From the NCBI RefSeq assembly GCF_004152935.1, contig NZ_SETE01000009.1, positions 51,326 through 115,325 on the forward strand: 64,000 nt of DNA. Direction: 5' to 3'. This document shows, piece by piece, positions 37,527 through 46,443 of this stretch. The DNA is from Brumimicrobium glaciale (GTDB taxonomy: Bacteria > Bacteroidota > Bacteroidia > Flavobacteriales_D > Crocinitomicaceae). The position numbers were made by a program, and so were the translations under genes. Numbering within the stretch: position 1 is the stretch's first letter; each line of letters begins with the position of its first letter. The notes below the pieces were generated by a model, which saw nothing but the letters and a program-made list of their open reading frames with translations, ran no database searches and was not told the origin of the DNA.

Positions 37527-38765
37527 ATGGAGGCAATTATTTTAGCAGGAGGCTTAGGAACGCGTTTAAAAAATGTTTCAAAACAAATGCCGAAGTCTAT
37601 GGCTTTAATTCAAGAGAAACCATTTTTGGAGTATCAAATGGATTTATTGATTGCACAAGGTGTGAAAAGCTTCGTTCTTTCAATTGGCTATAAATCTGAA
37701 CAAATTCAAGAACATTTTAAGGATTCTTACAAGAATTGCAATGTTCTATACGCGATTGAAAAAGAGCTATTAGGAACTGGAGGAGCGATTAAAAATGCGA
37801 TGCGTTTTACAAATAGCGAAAATGTTGTTGTTGCGAATGGTGATTCTCTCGTGGTGACTGACCTTCAAAAACAACTGCAATTTCATATAGAGAACAAGGC
37901 AGATGTTACCTTGGCGTTGAAAAGAATGAAAAATTTCGAACGCTACGGAACGGTAAAATTAGATGAGCAATCGAGGATTACAAATTTCATTGAAAAACAA
38001 CCAATCTCGGAAGGTATAATTAATGCTGGACTCTATATTTTCAATGTAAAATCTTATACCGAAAGAGAATGGCCACAAAAATTCTCTGTTGAAAAAGATT
38101 ATTTCGAAGCCTGTGTGAATGATGCTAAAATGCTTGGATTCTTAATGAATGGCTACTTTTTAGATATAGGAATTCCATCTGATTTCCAAAAAGCACAAAC
38201 TGAAATTGGCTCCTTCTTTAAAATTGACAAATCATGGACTTTGTTTTTGGACAGAGACGGCGTAATCAATAAGAAAAGGGACAATGATTATGTCAAAAAC
38301 CTCGATGAACTAGAATTCTTACCGGGAGCTTTGAAAGCCATTTCAACATTGAACAAATACTTTCATAAAATATTCATCGTAACCAATCAACAGGGCATAG
38401 GCAAAGGTTTAATGTCCGTTGAAGATTTAAAAGTTGTACACGACAAAGTTGTTTCAAGTGTAAAAGAGAACGGTGGAAACATAGATGAAGTTTATTTCGC
38501 GCCGGACTTAGCAAGTGCAGCTAATCAATTGAGAAAACCCAATATCGGAATGGCTGAAAAGGCAAAATCAGATTTTCCAAGTGTTGAATTTCATAAATCT
38601 ATCATGGTAGGAGATTCTTTAAGTGATATGGAATTTGGAAAGAATGCAGGAATGGTGAATGTTTATATAAGTGAAGTGGGGAGTGAAGAATACTATTCGT
38701 GTAAATCTCTTATAGATTTTGCAAGTTTAATTGATGCCATTTTTGAATCGGAAAGATTAGTATAG
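37527..38765 (+). CDS. Fused heptose-1-P guanylyltransferase (HddC) and heptose bisphosphatase (GmhB)
   Basis: A 412-residue two-domain enzyme. Residues 1-230 are a sugar-phosphate nucleotidyltransferase with ILAGGLGTRLKNVSKQMPK at the N-terminus, VVANGDSLVV and YFLDIGIPSDFQKAQ. Residues 235-405 are a HAD phosphatase: Asp242-Arg-Asp244-Gly, KIFIVTNQQGIGKGLM, and IMVGDSLSDMEFGKNAGM. Together they supply the last two activities for GDP-D-glycero-D-manno-heptose; the order of reactions is bisphosphate hydrolysis then guanylyl transfer. The HAD half lacks the Cys/His zinc loop of E. coli GmhB; in its place is APDLASAANQLRKPN. It ends the operon and is followed by the tandem repeat array. Confidence 0.88.
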   Translation: MEAIILAGGLGTRLKNVSKQMPKSMALIQEKPFLEYQMDLLIAQGVKSFVLSIGYKSEQIQEHFKDSYKNCNVLYAIEKELLGTGGAIKNAMRFTNSENVVVANGDSLVVTDLQKQLQFHIENKADVTLALKRMKNFERYGTVKLDEQSRITNFIEKQPISEGIINAGLYIFNVKSYTEREWPQKFSVEKDYFEACVNDAKMLGFLMNGYFLDIGIPSDFQKAQTEIGSFFKIDKSWTLFLDRDGVINKKRDNDYVKNLDELEFLPGALKAISTLNKYFHKIFIVTNQQGIGKGLMSVEDLKVVHDKVVSSVKENGGNIDEVYFAPDLASAANQLRKPNIGMAEKAKSDFPSVEFHKSIMVGDSLSDMEFGKNAGMVNVYISEVGSEEYYSCKSLIDFASLIDAIFESERLV

Positions 38766-38794
38766 AAGCGGGTTTTATGATTTTTTAAGTACAT

Positions 38795-39553
38795 ATTAGA
38801 CCATTTTCCCGACGTCAGGAAAATGGTATAGAAATTATTTGAATTTGAATATTATTTCAGATAATCTATAAGTGAGTTTTTATATATTTCATCCATTCAT
38901 TGAATTATTTTTTAAGTTGTCTTTGGCTCATTAAATTTAGCGTGGTCATGGTTTTTTTGAATTAAAAACACCAGATTAGACCATTTTCCCGACGTCAGGA
39001 AAATGGTATTGAAATTATTTGAATTTGAATATTATTTCAGATAATCTATAAATGAGTTTTTATAGATTTGACCCATTGATTGAATTATTTTTTAAGTTGT
39101 CTTTGGCTCATTAAATTTAGCGTGGTAATGGTTTTTTTGAATTAAAAACACCGGATTAGACCATTTTCCCGACGTCAGGAAAATGGTATAGAAATTATTT
39201 GAATTTGAATATTATTTCAGATAATCTATAAGTGAGTTTTTATAGATTTGACCCATTGATTGAATTATCTTTTAAGTTATCTTTGGCTCATTAAATTTAG
39301 CGTGGTCATGTTTTTTTTGAATTAAAAACACCAGATTAGACCATTTTCCCGACGTCAGGAAAATGGTATAGAAATTAATTGAATTTGAATATTATTTCAG
39401 ATAATCTATAAGTGAGTTTTTATATATTTCATCCCTTCATTGAATTATTTTTTAAGTTGTCTTTGGCTCATTAAATTTAGCGTGGTCATGGTTTTTTTGA
39501 ATTAAAAACATCAGATTAGACCATTTTCCCGACGTCAGGAAAATGGTCTAAAG
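38795..39553. repeat. Noncoding array of 180-bp tandem repeats with strong dyad
   Basis: Four full units of exactly 180 bp (dyad starts at 38799, 38979, 39159, 39339) and a fifth partial unit (39519-39553). Each begins with ACCATTTTCCCGACGTCA, GGAAAATGGT, a 28-base near-palindrome with one mismatched pair. A second stem (ATTATTTGAA with TTCAGATAAT) follows in each unit. All six frames of the unit contain stops. Units one and four share one variant (TTTCATCC), units two and three another (TTTGACCC). The last dyad is extended to a 14-bp arm (TTAGACCATTTTCC). It occupies the interval between hddC/gmhB and the ABC exporter. Confidence 0.92.
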
Positions 39554-39590
39554 AATGGCTGAATTGCATGATGTTAATAAGAATTTAGCC

Positions 39591-39620
39591 AAAAAAAAAA
39601 GCACAGCCTAAGCCATGCTT
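39591..39620 (-). terminator. Intrinsic terminator for the ABC exporter operon
   Basis: On the minus strand AAGCATGGC, loop TTAG, GCTGTGCTT forms a 9-bp stem (two G-U pairs) followed by a run of ten T. It lies about 55 bp after the permease stop. Confidence 0.8.
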
Positions 39621-39674
39621 CCAAAAATAAAATATCTATCAATCAAACGAGGATAGCGATTTTCTAATCTACCC

Positions 39675-40868
39675 CTAACTAATAATATTACTTTCCTTAC
39701 CAAACCTCTTATAAGAAAACAATACTGAAATCGCCGCTACAGCAACCATCACCAAATAACTGATGACCAACAATATTGGATCTATCGTTCCAGCAACTAT
39801 TTCTTTGGTGGCTAAAACGATATTTACGATCGGAATAAATGCTGTGGTGTAATCCAATTCAATGTTGGGCAACATTCCAACGAATGCAGGAAGTAGAATG
39901 ATGAAATTAACAGGCGTTAAAACACTTTGTGCTTCTTTGAATGACTTCGCATAAATCGTTGCTGGTATTATAATACCTGCGAAGAAAATCGTTAAAGGCA
40001 AGAGTAAAACCAATAATCCTAAGATAAATTGTGGAGTTAATATTCCATCAATAACGGCACTTAACCCTGGAATGTTAACGATGTTGAATAGGCGTAAACC
40101 TGCGAACATTCCAACAAGCGCAAATACCGCCGCCGCTATTCCAGAAAGTGAAATAACCATCATTTTACCAATAAGGATTTTCCAACGGGGAACAGGAGTT
40201 GTCAAAAGTGTTTCCAGTGTTTTTCTCTCTTTTTCACCGGTAAATAAATCAATGGCTGGATACATACAACCGATGAAACCAAAGATGATGAAGAGATAGG
40301 GGAGGAAGCCACCAGCGATTTTACCAATTACCTCTTTTTTACTTGAAATATCGATGTATTGATCATCAATCGGATCTATGAGTTGCTTGTCTAAGTTTAA
40401 TCTTTCAAATCTTTCCTGCAGCAATGTATTTTCAATTATTGCAAGATAGTCTTTAACACGGTCTTTGTTTCCGAGATTAACTCCTTTGTGGTAGACTTGA
40501 ATTGTAGATTGTAGATTTGAATCTTGGTCTTGATCAAAGCTCGCTGGAATAATAAATGCCAATTGAATAGAATCAATACTGATTTCTTTCTTTAAGCCAA
40601 CTGTGTCTTGACGGAAAATTAAATCTTTGGGCCCTAAAGAATCAGGAATCGCAGAAAGTCTTTGCGTAAATTGATTGTCTGTAGCTTCTGAAACTACAGC
40701 GATTTTTAAGACTTCCTCTTTTTGTTTATCGTCAAAGTATTTGGTCACCGTAGTGGATAAAGCTAAAAGTATTGGGAAGACCAAAACAGGAACAACAATC
40801 ATTGCGATAATCGTTCTGCGATCACGCAAAGTGTCTTTTAATTCTTTTTTAAATATTGTAAATATCAT
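39675..40868 (-). CDS. ABC-2 type exporter permease (NatB-like)
   Basis: A 397-residue inner-membrane permease of the ABC-2 group. One N-terminal helix (about residues 22-42, IIAMIVVPVLVFPILLALST) is followed by a large extracytoplasmic domain (45-180) and a block of five or six helices (185-385). CMYPAIDLFTGEKERKTLETLLTTPVP is the conserved coupling-loop region of NatB-like permeases. It is 3 bp downstream of the ATPase gene, forming a two-gene exporter. NatAB exports sodium in Bacillus; the substrate here is unknown. Confidence 0.9.
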   Translation of the reverse strand: MIFTIFKKELKDTLRDRRTIIAMIVVPVLVFPILLALSTTVTKYFDDKQKEEVLKIAVVSEATDNQFTQRLSAIPDSLGPKDLIFRQDTVGLKKEISIDSIQLAFIIPASFDQDQDSNLQSTIQVYHKGVNLGNKDRVKDYLAIIENTLLQERFERLNLDKQLIDPIDDQYIDISSKKEVIGKIAGGFLPYLFIIFGFIGCMYPAIDLFTGEKERKTLETLLTTPVPRWKILIGKMMVISLSGIAAAVFALVGMFAGLRLFNIVNIPGLSAVIDGILTPQFILGLLVLLLPLTIFFAGIIIPATIYAKSFKEAQSVLTPVNFIILLPAFVGMLPNIELDYTTAFIPIVNIVLATKEIVAGTIDPILLVISYLVMVAVAAISVLFSYKRFGKESNIIS

Positions 40869-40871
40869 GGC

Positions 40872-41636
40872 TTAATTATTTTCGTTGATTACACGGATAA
40901 ACTCTGCAGTTAAACTATTGGTTTGCATATTCTCACGGAATTCATGCATACTGCTTCTGTGAACAATTGTTCCTTTGTGGATAATCGCTAAATCATCACA
41001 TAACAAATCTACTTCACTCATAATGTGAGAAGAGAAGATGACTGTTTTTCCTTGTGTTTTACAATCGCTGATCAATTTTATGATGTTTTCGGCAGTGATA
41101 ACATCCAAACCACTTGTTGGTTCATCAAAAATCACCACTTTAGGATCATGAATCATTGTTCTTGCAATCGAAACTTTTTGTTTCATTCCAGTGCTCAATC
41201 TTCCGATACGCTTGTCTTGGAAATCATGCATTCCCAATAAAGTGTACAAATTTTCTTTGCGTTCTTCATAATCTTCTCTAGAAACTCCATAAAGTTTAGA
41301 GAAATATTCTATGATTTCATTGGCAGTTAAACGTTCGTACAATCCTGTTGAACCTGTCAAAAAACCAATGTCTTTCTTGGCTTCGTTAGGATTTTTCTGA
41401 ATATCTATTCCGTTTATTCTAATGGAACCTGATGTAGGTTTTAAAATTCCAGCCAACATGCGGAGCGTTGTGGTTTTCCCAGCTCCATTTGGTCCCAACA
41501 ATGAAAAAATGCGTCCTGGTTGGCATTCAAAGCTGACATCATCAACAGCCAATGCTACTTTATCTTTAGTATTGTTTTCCTTTTGCTGTTTTTTGGTTAA
41601 TTCGAACTCCTTGCGTATGTTCTCTACTTGAATCAT
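40872..41636 (-). CDS. ABC transporter ATP-binding protein (NatA-like)
   Basis: A 254-residue ATPase. Walker A is SLLGPNGAGKTTTLRMLAG (about residues 46-64), the Q-loop region is KDIGFLTGSTGLYERLTA, the signature is RLSTGMKQKVSIARTM, Walker B is PKVVIFDEPTSGLDVI, and the H-loop is IFSSHIMSEV. The set is complete, so the protein should be active. It pairs with the permease gene 3 bp downstream. The gene begins about 150 bp from the next gene on the same strand, in AT-rich DNA. Confidence 0.93.
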   Translation of the reverse strand: MIQVENIRKEFELTKKQQKENNTKDKVALAVDDVSFECQPGRIFSLLGPNGAGKTTTLRMLAGILKPTSGSIRINGIDIQKNPNEAKKDIGFLTGSTGLYERLTANEIIEYFSKLYGVSREDYEERKENLYTLLGMHDFQDKRIGRLSTGMKQKVSIARTMIHDPKVVIFDEPTSGLDVITAENIIKLISDCKTQGKTVIFSSHIMSEVDLLCDDLAIIHKGTIVHRSSMHEFRENMQTNSLTAEFIRVINENN

Positions 41637-41783
41637 AAGTTTGTATATAAGGTAATAATCTTGTTATTTGTCATTTTAAAAATCTGAGCTAAAATAAGGT
41701 TTTTGTTTTGATTGAGGATTTTGTTTTAGGGAAAATGAAAAGTGAAAAGTTGAAAATGAAAAATGATAAAATATTTCTAGAGA

Positions 41784-42668
41784 TTATTTGATCATTTTTT
41801 GAATCTTTTCAGCAATTTCTTCATGATACAATCTCGGTCCGCAGATATGACATCCATCAATCTCATAAAACTCCTTAGGTTCATTCGCGTGATCATAAAT
41901 TTTTCTTCCCAATGCAATCGGAATTACATCATCTTCACTGCTATGAATTATAAGCACTGGTTTGTGAAAGTTTTGGATGGATTCCAAAGCACTATATTGT
42001 TCTTGAACGAATAGTTTACCAAAAAATCCAGCGGTTTCTTTTCCAATATCTTTATGAGAAGAAAATGCTCCTTCAATTACGATACCATCAACTAAATCCT
42101 GATTTTGTTCACCCACGACAGCTGCTAGATGACCACCCAAAGATTGACCATAAATCACAAGGTTAGTGTTTTTTATATCTGGTCGAGAAACCAAATGTTT
42201 TAATGCTGAATTTCCATCCATTAATACATTTTTTCTTGTTGCTTTTCCTTCTGAGAATCCAAATCCGCTGTAATCAATGATGAAAATTTGAAAACCATAA
42301 TCTAGCAAAGGAGATAAAGCTCTGTATTGCTCAATTATAAATCCGGCATTTCCGTGAAAATGGAGTAGTGTAGTCTCCGCTTTTTGAGTTTTAGATTTAA
42401 TCATCCAACCATTCAGCATATTGCCGTTATCACTTTCGAATTTTACACTTTCGATAGTATAACTCAAATCAATAATATCGTTATTTGGTCTGCGAAAAGT
42501 AGGCTGAAAATTTATGAAGTCAATATAAATTATCGTCGTATCAGTTGGCGTATTGATGGTTAAGTTTTTTGCTTCAGCAGGAATTTGTGTTGGATATAAA
42601 AACATGCTATCGAAGCTGCAAGAGGAGAGTAGCAAAAAGACTAAAGTTATTAAGGAAATTAATTTCAT
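41784..42668 (-). CDS. Lipoprotein alpha/beta hydrolase
   Basis: A 294-residue serine hydrolase. The N-terminus is a lipoprotein signal with lipobox LSSC and Cys17. The nucleophile is Ser176 in VIYGQSLGGH, the acid is Asp246 or Asp247 in IIHSSEDDVIP, and His274 sits in IDGCHICGPR. FHGNAGF near residue 104 is the oxyanion region of the BEM46/ABHD13-like group. It should face the periplasm, attached to a membrane; the ester or peptide substrate is unknown. A truncated paralogue lies 110 bp upstream. Confidence 0.85.
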   Translation of the reverse strand: MKLISLITLVFLLLSSCSFDSMFLYPTQIPAEAKNLTINTPTDTTIIYIDFINFQPTFRRPNNDIIDLSYTIESVKFESDNGNMLNGWMIKSKTQKAETTLLHFHGNAGFIIEQYRALSPLLDYGFQIFIIDYSGFGFSEGKATRKNVLMDGNSALKHLVSRPDIKNTNLVIYGQSLGGHLAAVVGEQNQDLVDGIVIEGAFSSHKDIGKETAGFFGKLFVQEQYSALESIQNFHKPVLIIHSSEDDVIPIALGRKIYDHANEPKEFYEIDGCHICGPRLYHEEIAEKIQKMIK

Positions 42669-42778
42669 GAGTTTTTATTCTAAATTCTGGAAAGAATATA
42701 ATGCATAAGATACTAAATTAAGCTTTAATTGTTGTTAAGTTGTTGGAAATGTGATGAGTAATTTACGCCCAAATCTTC

Positions 42779-42973
42779 TTACTCTATATTTTCCAACATC
42801 ATCTTGATCTTCTCAGCAATTTCTTCATTATATAATCTCGATCCACAGATATGACAGCCCTCAATTTCGAAAAATTCTTTAGGTTGATTTGCATTATTGT
42901 AAATCTTTTGCCCCATTTCAAAAGGAATAACATCATCTTCTTTACTGTGAATAATTAGGGAAGGTTTATGGAA
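42779..42973 (-). pseudogene. Truncated paralogue of the neighbouring alpha/beta hydrolase
   Basis: The 64 codons from FHKPSLIIHSKEDDVIP to the TGA/TAG-type stop match the C-terminus of the adjacent hydrolase (FHKPVLIIHSSEDDVIP onward) at roughly 70 per cent identity, keeping the acid and the GCHICG histidine. The part with the lipobox and the nucleophile is missing. The open frame continues upstream into Lys/Arg/Glu codons that come from a repeat (CTCTCCTTCTC tract), not from hydrolase. It is a remnant of a tandem duplicate whose 5' portion has been lost. Confidence 0.8.
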
Positions 42974-42974
42974 A

Positions 42975-43102
42975 TCTCTCTCCTTCTCTTTTTTTCTTCT
43001 TTGCGAATCATATTCGACAAGCTCAGTGCATCGCAATGCAACGCTCAGCTAACCTCTGCGTCACCTTTCTCTCTCCTTCTCTTTTTTTCTTCTTTGCGAA
43101 TC
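42975..43102. repeat. Dispersed-repeat junction with 35-bp direct repeats
   Basis: Two identical 35-bp copies (42975-43009 and 43068-43102), pyrimidine rich and ending in TTGCGAATC, flank a segment with TTCGACAAGCTCAGTGCATC and TGCATCGCAATGCA. Similar GCGAATCTCCGCGTAATC-type text continues to about 43130 and recurs loosely near 20395 and 55240. The segment abuts the broken end of the hydrolase paralogue. Confidence 0.65.
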
Positions 43103-43209
43103 TCTGCTCCTCTGCGAATCTCCGCGTAATCCTTTCTTCCTTTCTTCCTTCCCCTCTCTAAGAAAATTCAGCGAATCACCACCTAATCCAACAATTCATA
43201 ATTCAACAC

Positions 43210-43710
43210 TCATAATTCATCATTAACCTTCCCTTCCTTCTCTTTAACCGCTCCTTCTCTATATTTCAACTGCATTCCATATAAAAAATTCCTCAAAAAC
43301 TGGTCATTACATTTTCTATACTGTCTTTGTGTTGGTTTACGAAAGAATGCACTCAATTCATGCTTACTCACTCTCATATTCGCTAAATCCAAAATTCTTA
43401 AAATCTCAACATCATCAATATTCAATGCGATTTTTAGTTTTCTAAATATAATATTGTTGTTCAAATTGTCTTCTGGACGCATTGGTGGACCTTCTTTTTT
43501 TCCACGTTTTTCATTGATGAAACCATTGAGGAAAGTCGCCAATTCCTTATCTTCCATTTTGACGTAAGAATCTTCTTCTTCTTTTTTCAACCAGTCACAA
43601 ACTTGAGAGCGAGTTGCTTCCATTCCTGCAGAGGCAAATAATGCCATCATATCATCGTCACTGTATTCAAAAGCGTAGCGTATTTGGCGTAAAATATCGT
43701 TGTTTGTCAT
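43210..43710 (-). CDS. DUF1456 family protein (YehS-like)
   Basis: A 166-residue cytoplasmic protein with two tandem DUF1456 units. Unit one is NDILRQIRYAFEYSDDDMMA...SQVCDWLKKEE (residues 3-70) and unit two is NNIIFRKLKIALNIDDVEILRIL...HELSAFFRKPTQRQYRKCND (residues 86-150). Length and the two-unit layout are those of E. coli YehS. Function is unknown. A charged tail (REGAVKEKEGKVNDEL) ends the protein. It is separated from the PLD gene upstream by 77 bp. Confidence 0.9.
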   Translation of the reverse strand: MTNNDILRQIRYAFEYSDDDMMALFASAGMEATRSQVCDWLKKEEEDSYVKMEDKELATFLNGFINEKRGKKEGPPMRPEDNLNNNIIFRKLKIALNIDDVEILRILDLANMRVSKHELSAFFRKPTQRQYRKCNDQFLRNFLYGMQLKYREGAVKEKEGKVNDEL

Positions 43711-43787
43711 GTTTGTTTATTTTGTAATTATTGTGATCAATATAAAATTATAAAAAACGCTTTTAAACGTAATTATATATCTTTAAT

Positions 43788-45719
43788 TTATTCATTTTCA
43801 ACGTATAAATAAGGTTTAAGCTTTTCCAAAGTAGCAGGCCCAATCCCTCTGATACGGGTTAATTCCTCTATTTGTTCAAAGCCACCATTATTGTCTCTGT
43901 ATTCTATAATTGTAGTTGCTGTTTTTGGTCCTATCGATGGAATCAACATTAACTCTTTATCTGTAGCTTTATTGATGTCTAAAGGGAATAAATTATCCAT
44001 CATTTCAGCCTCTGGAGTCAACACTTTAGCGTTAACAAAATCAGGGAAAGCCCACATTCCAAGTTTGTTTTCTTTCGCTGTTTTTTCAGCCATTTTAAAG
44101 CTCAAAATAGAATCAGCTTGCTGACGGTTATAGAAAGAGTAGGAGGCATGACCAGAAGCAATCATTTCACGGTTAACAGCAATCATTTGTGAATCTTTTT
44201 TTGCGGTAATGTAAGCTGAATAACGACTAAATCTATGAGAAGGCATTTCTTTTCCAGCACTCACTTTCAAAGACGCTCCTTTTATTAAATCACCTAAATA
44301 GTTGTTTGCTTCATCCGCATAGAAATAACTTGAATCTTTATGTCCACCCCAAGTTCTTGGAATATTCACCCCTAATAACTCAACAGGATAGAAAATATTC
44401 GTTTCTAATTCAATTTCAATACTTCCATTTCTCCCAAATCTATAATTGTCATACCAAACACTGGTGTCAATTTTCGGGAAATGGTGATAGCTTCTTCCTT
44501 CTGCACGGCTCATTACACCTTTAAAATCTTGCAGAAACTGGTTGGCAATTTTATTATCATAAATCATTAAAATATTCTCATCATTTGCAATTTCAGCAGC
44601 AGCAGAGAAGTTATAGGAACCGACAATCGTTAACGCTTTGTGTTTTTCAGGATATTGATATTGTGCATCAATAATCATCGTCTTGGCGTGGAGTTTTCTC
44701 ACTTCTCTTCCTGCCATGACCTTGCGATTTCCAAAATTCATTTCAGGTTTTGCCCAAATTTGACCGTTGTTTCTATAACGTGCATAAAATGCTGGATCAA
44801 TTACTCCTTCAAGGTTAATTTCACCTCTTCCTGACCTGTCGATTAGCGCTTGGCTAATTGGAATGTTTGGACTAATTGCAAAAGCCAAGAAATGCACATC
44901 GTGTATTGCATAATCGTTGATTAATTCAGTAATTCTACTGGAAATACTTGGCTTTCTTTTATCTCTGTCAAGCGGACCAAAATATGCTTCAACTTTTATG
45001 TCATTTACGAAGTGTAAATTGTTAGAAACATTTCTCTTATCCTTATGAAATCTTGCTTTATTAGCATTGGGGATTTCAGTATTACTTCCCCACATTTGTT
45101 GAAATTCTTCACCATAGGCGCCTGCTAAACCATTGTCTTTAATGAGTAAAGTCGCATTTGTATTCCAAGGGCCAGTGTAAGTAATATTCATTGTTCCCGT
45201 CCACAGATAATCATCTTCAGGATCTTCACTAATTAAATCAAAAACGGCAAATTTATGGTGCATATTCGCTCCAGAATTGGGCAATCTTTCATATAATTCT
45301 ATGATTTGACCATCAGGATGGTAAATTGTTCCACTGTCATCAATATTGTAAATTCCCGCTGCTCTTAAAGTATCCCACATGGGTTGTGTGAATCTTGGTG
45401 CGTGATTTCTGTGAATAATATCTGTAATTACCCGCACACGAACACCTCTTCTAGCAGCATTGGCAAGCGCATGTCCAACACGCATATTTTGCAAGTCATA
45501 AGCGACTAAATCAATACTAAAATTTGCGCTATCAATTCGATCTACCAGTGGCTGAATCATGTCCCACTGATCATTCGCATCGTTGCCTGGCAAAGCGTAA
45601 CTTCGATCGGCAATACTGTTAAAATACACTTTTATCCACTCTACCTTGCTTGTGTCATTTTGGGCAACTAGAACTGAGCTAGAGCAAATGAGATAGAATA
45701 CAAAAAGTGCTTTTTTCAT
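43788..45719 (-). CDS. Secreted PLD-family nuclease fused to SNase-like and helix-hairpin-helix domains
   Basis: A 643-residue exported protein with a signal peptide (residues 1-20). It carries two phospholipase-D HKD motifs, His154-x-Lys156-x4-Asp161 (MHHKFAVFD) and His344-x-Lys346-x4-Asp351 (LHAKTMIID), each followed by a TGTMN or GSYNFS motif, so a full active site. Residues about 430-560 resemble a staphylococcal-nuclease domain (VELLGVNIPR, then NREMIASGHASYSFYN and AEKTAKENKLGMWAFPD). Residues 575-643 are a ComEA-type helix-hairpin-helix pair (DINKATDKELMLIPSIGPKT and LTRIRGIGPATLEKLKPYL). A secreted DNA-acting enzyme is inferred. It is 1 bp downstream of comB. Confidence 0.85.
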   Translation of the reverse strand: MKKALFVFYLICSSSVLVAQNDTSKVEWIKVYFNSIADRSYALPGNDANDQWDMIQPLVDRIDSANFSIDLVAYDLQNMRVGHALANAARRGVRVRVITDIIHRNHAPRFTQPMWDTLRAAGIYNIDDSGTIYHPDGQIIELYERLPNSGANMHHKFAVFDLISEDPEDDYLWTGTMNITYTGPWNTNATLLIKDNGLAGAYGEEFQQMWGSNTEIPNANKARFHKDKRNVSNNLHFVNDIKVEAYFGPLDRDKRKPSISSRITELINDYAIHDVHFLAFAISPNIPISQALIDRSGRGEINLEGVIDPAFYARYRNNGQIWAKPEMNFGNRKVMAGREVRKLHAKTMIIDAQYQYPEKHKALTIVGSYNFSAAAEIANDENILMIYDNKIANQFLQDFKGVMSRAEGRSYHHFPKIDTSVWYDNYRFGRNGSIEIELETNIFYPVELLGVNIPRTWGGHKDSSYFYADEANNYLGDLIKGASLKVSAGKEMPSHRFSRYSAYITAKKDSQMIAVNREMIASGHASYSFYNRQQADSILSFKMAEKTAKENKLGMWAFPDFVNAKVLTPEAEMMDNLFPLDINKATDKELMLIPSIGPKTATTIIEYRDNNGGFEQIEELTRIRGIGPATLEKLKPYLYVENE

Positions 45720-45720
45720 T

Positions 45721-46443
45721 TTAAAATTCTAATTTTTCAATTCTGCCATCCCTTAAGATTGGAATAACATCCATTTGATTTGGCGTCAAACAGAACTTGA
45801 TATCTTCATTCAAATTTAGCTTTTTTAATCTTCTTCTGTGTGAACTTGCTTTTAAGAAACCAAAGTAATTGTCTTTGGCCGCTTGAAATAGGTATTTAGC
45901 AGCTACTGAAGAATCTTCATCTGAGGTGAATTTCCCTGTTTTAATTAAAATATCAGCAATTGCACCACCACAAATTGTATCTTCTAAATTGAATTTGTCT
46001 TTCCAACCAGAAGCTAAGCACAAAACATTTTTATCTTGTTTGATGAGCCAGTCACAAAGGAAATCGATATTTGTTAGCGCACCAATAACAACAGTTGGAG
46101 CCTCTTTGGCAATATTAATTGCTCGCGTTCCATTGGTTGTAGAAAGTACAATATCCTTCCCGATTAATTCAGGTTTCATATAGCTGTATGGAGAATTTCC
46201 AAAATCGAAACCTTCCACGATTTCTCCTTGTCTTTCTGCTCCAACCAAATATCCTTTCTCTTGATATTCTCTTGCTTCTTCAATTGTTGAAACTGGAATA
46301 ACGCTGTTTACGCCATTGTGAATTGCCGAACATATCGCCGAAGTTGCTCGGAGAACGTCAATAACAACCACAATATCAAAGCGACCTTTGAAATATTCAT
46401 AGTCGGCAGGAGTATAACAAACTTCGATTAATTTTTTCTGCAT
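45721..46443 (-). CDS. comB: 2-phosphosulfolactate phosphatase (ComB family)
   Basis: A 240-residue enzyme of the ComB family. Characteristic blocks are VVVIDVLRATSAICSAIHNG, GAERQGEIVEGFDFGNSPYS, DIVLSTTNGTRAI, LCLASGWKDKFNLEDTICGG and SSHRRRLKKLNLNEDI. ComB removes phosphate from 2-phosphosulfolactate; in methanogens this feeds coenzyme M, in bacteria sulfolactate or related sulfonates, or another phosphate ester. No comA or comC is nearby. It is directly followed (1 bp) by the PLD gene, with which it shares no obvious pathway. Confidence 0.9.
   Translation of the reverse strand: MQKKLIEVCYTPADYEYFKGRFDIVVVIDVLRATSAICSAIHNGVNSVIPVSTIEEAREYQEKGYLVGAERQGEIVEGFDFGNSPYSYMKPELIGKDIVLSTTNGTRAINIAKEAPTVVIGALTNIDFLCDWLIKQDKNVLCLASGWKDKFNLEDTICGGAIADILIKTGKFTSDEDSSVAAKYLFQAAKDNYFGFLKASSHRRRLKKLNLNEDIKFCLTPNQMDVIPILRDGRIEKLEF

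Noticed and set aside
38795..39553. CRISPR array
   Set aside because: The period is 180 bp with the whole unit conserved and no unique spacers; no cas genes are near.
42974..43036. N-terminus of an 85-residue protein ending at 42779
   Set aside because: These codons come from a pyrimidine-rich repeat (Lys/Arg/Glu in translation) and have no match in the hydrolase; only the C-terminal 64 codons are gene-derived.
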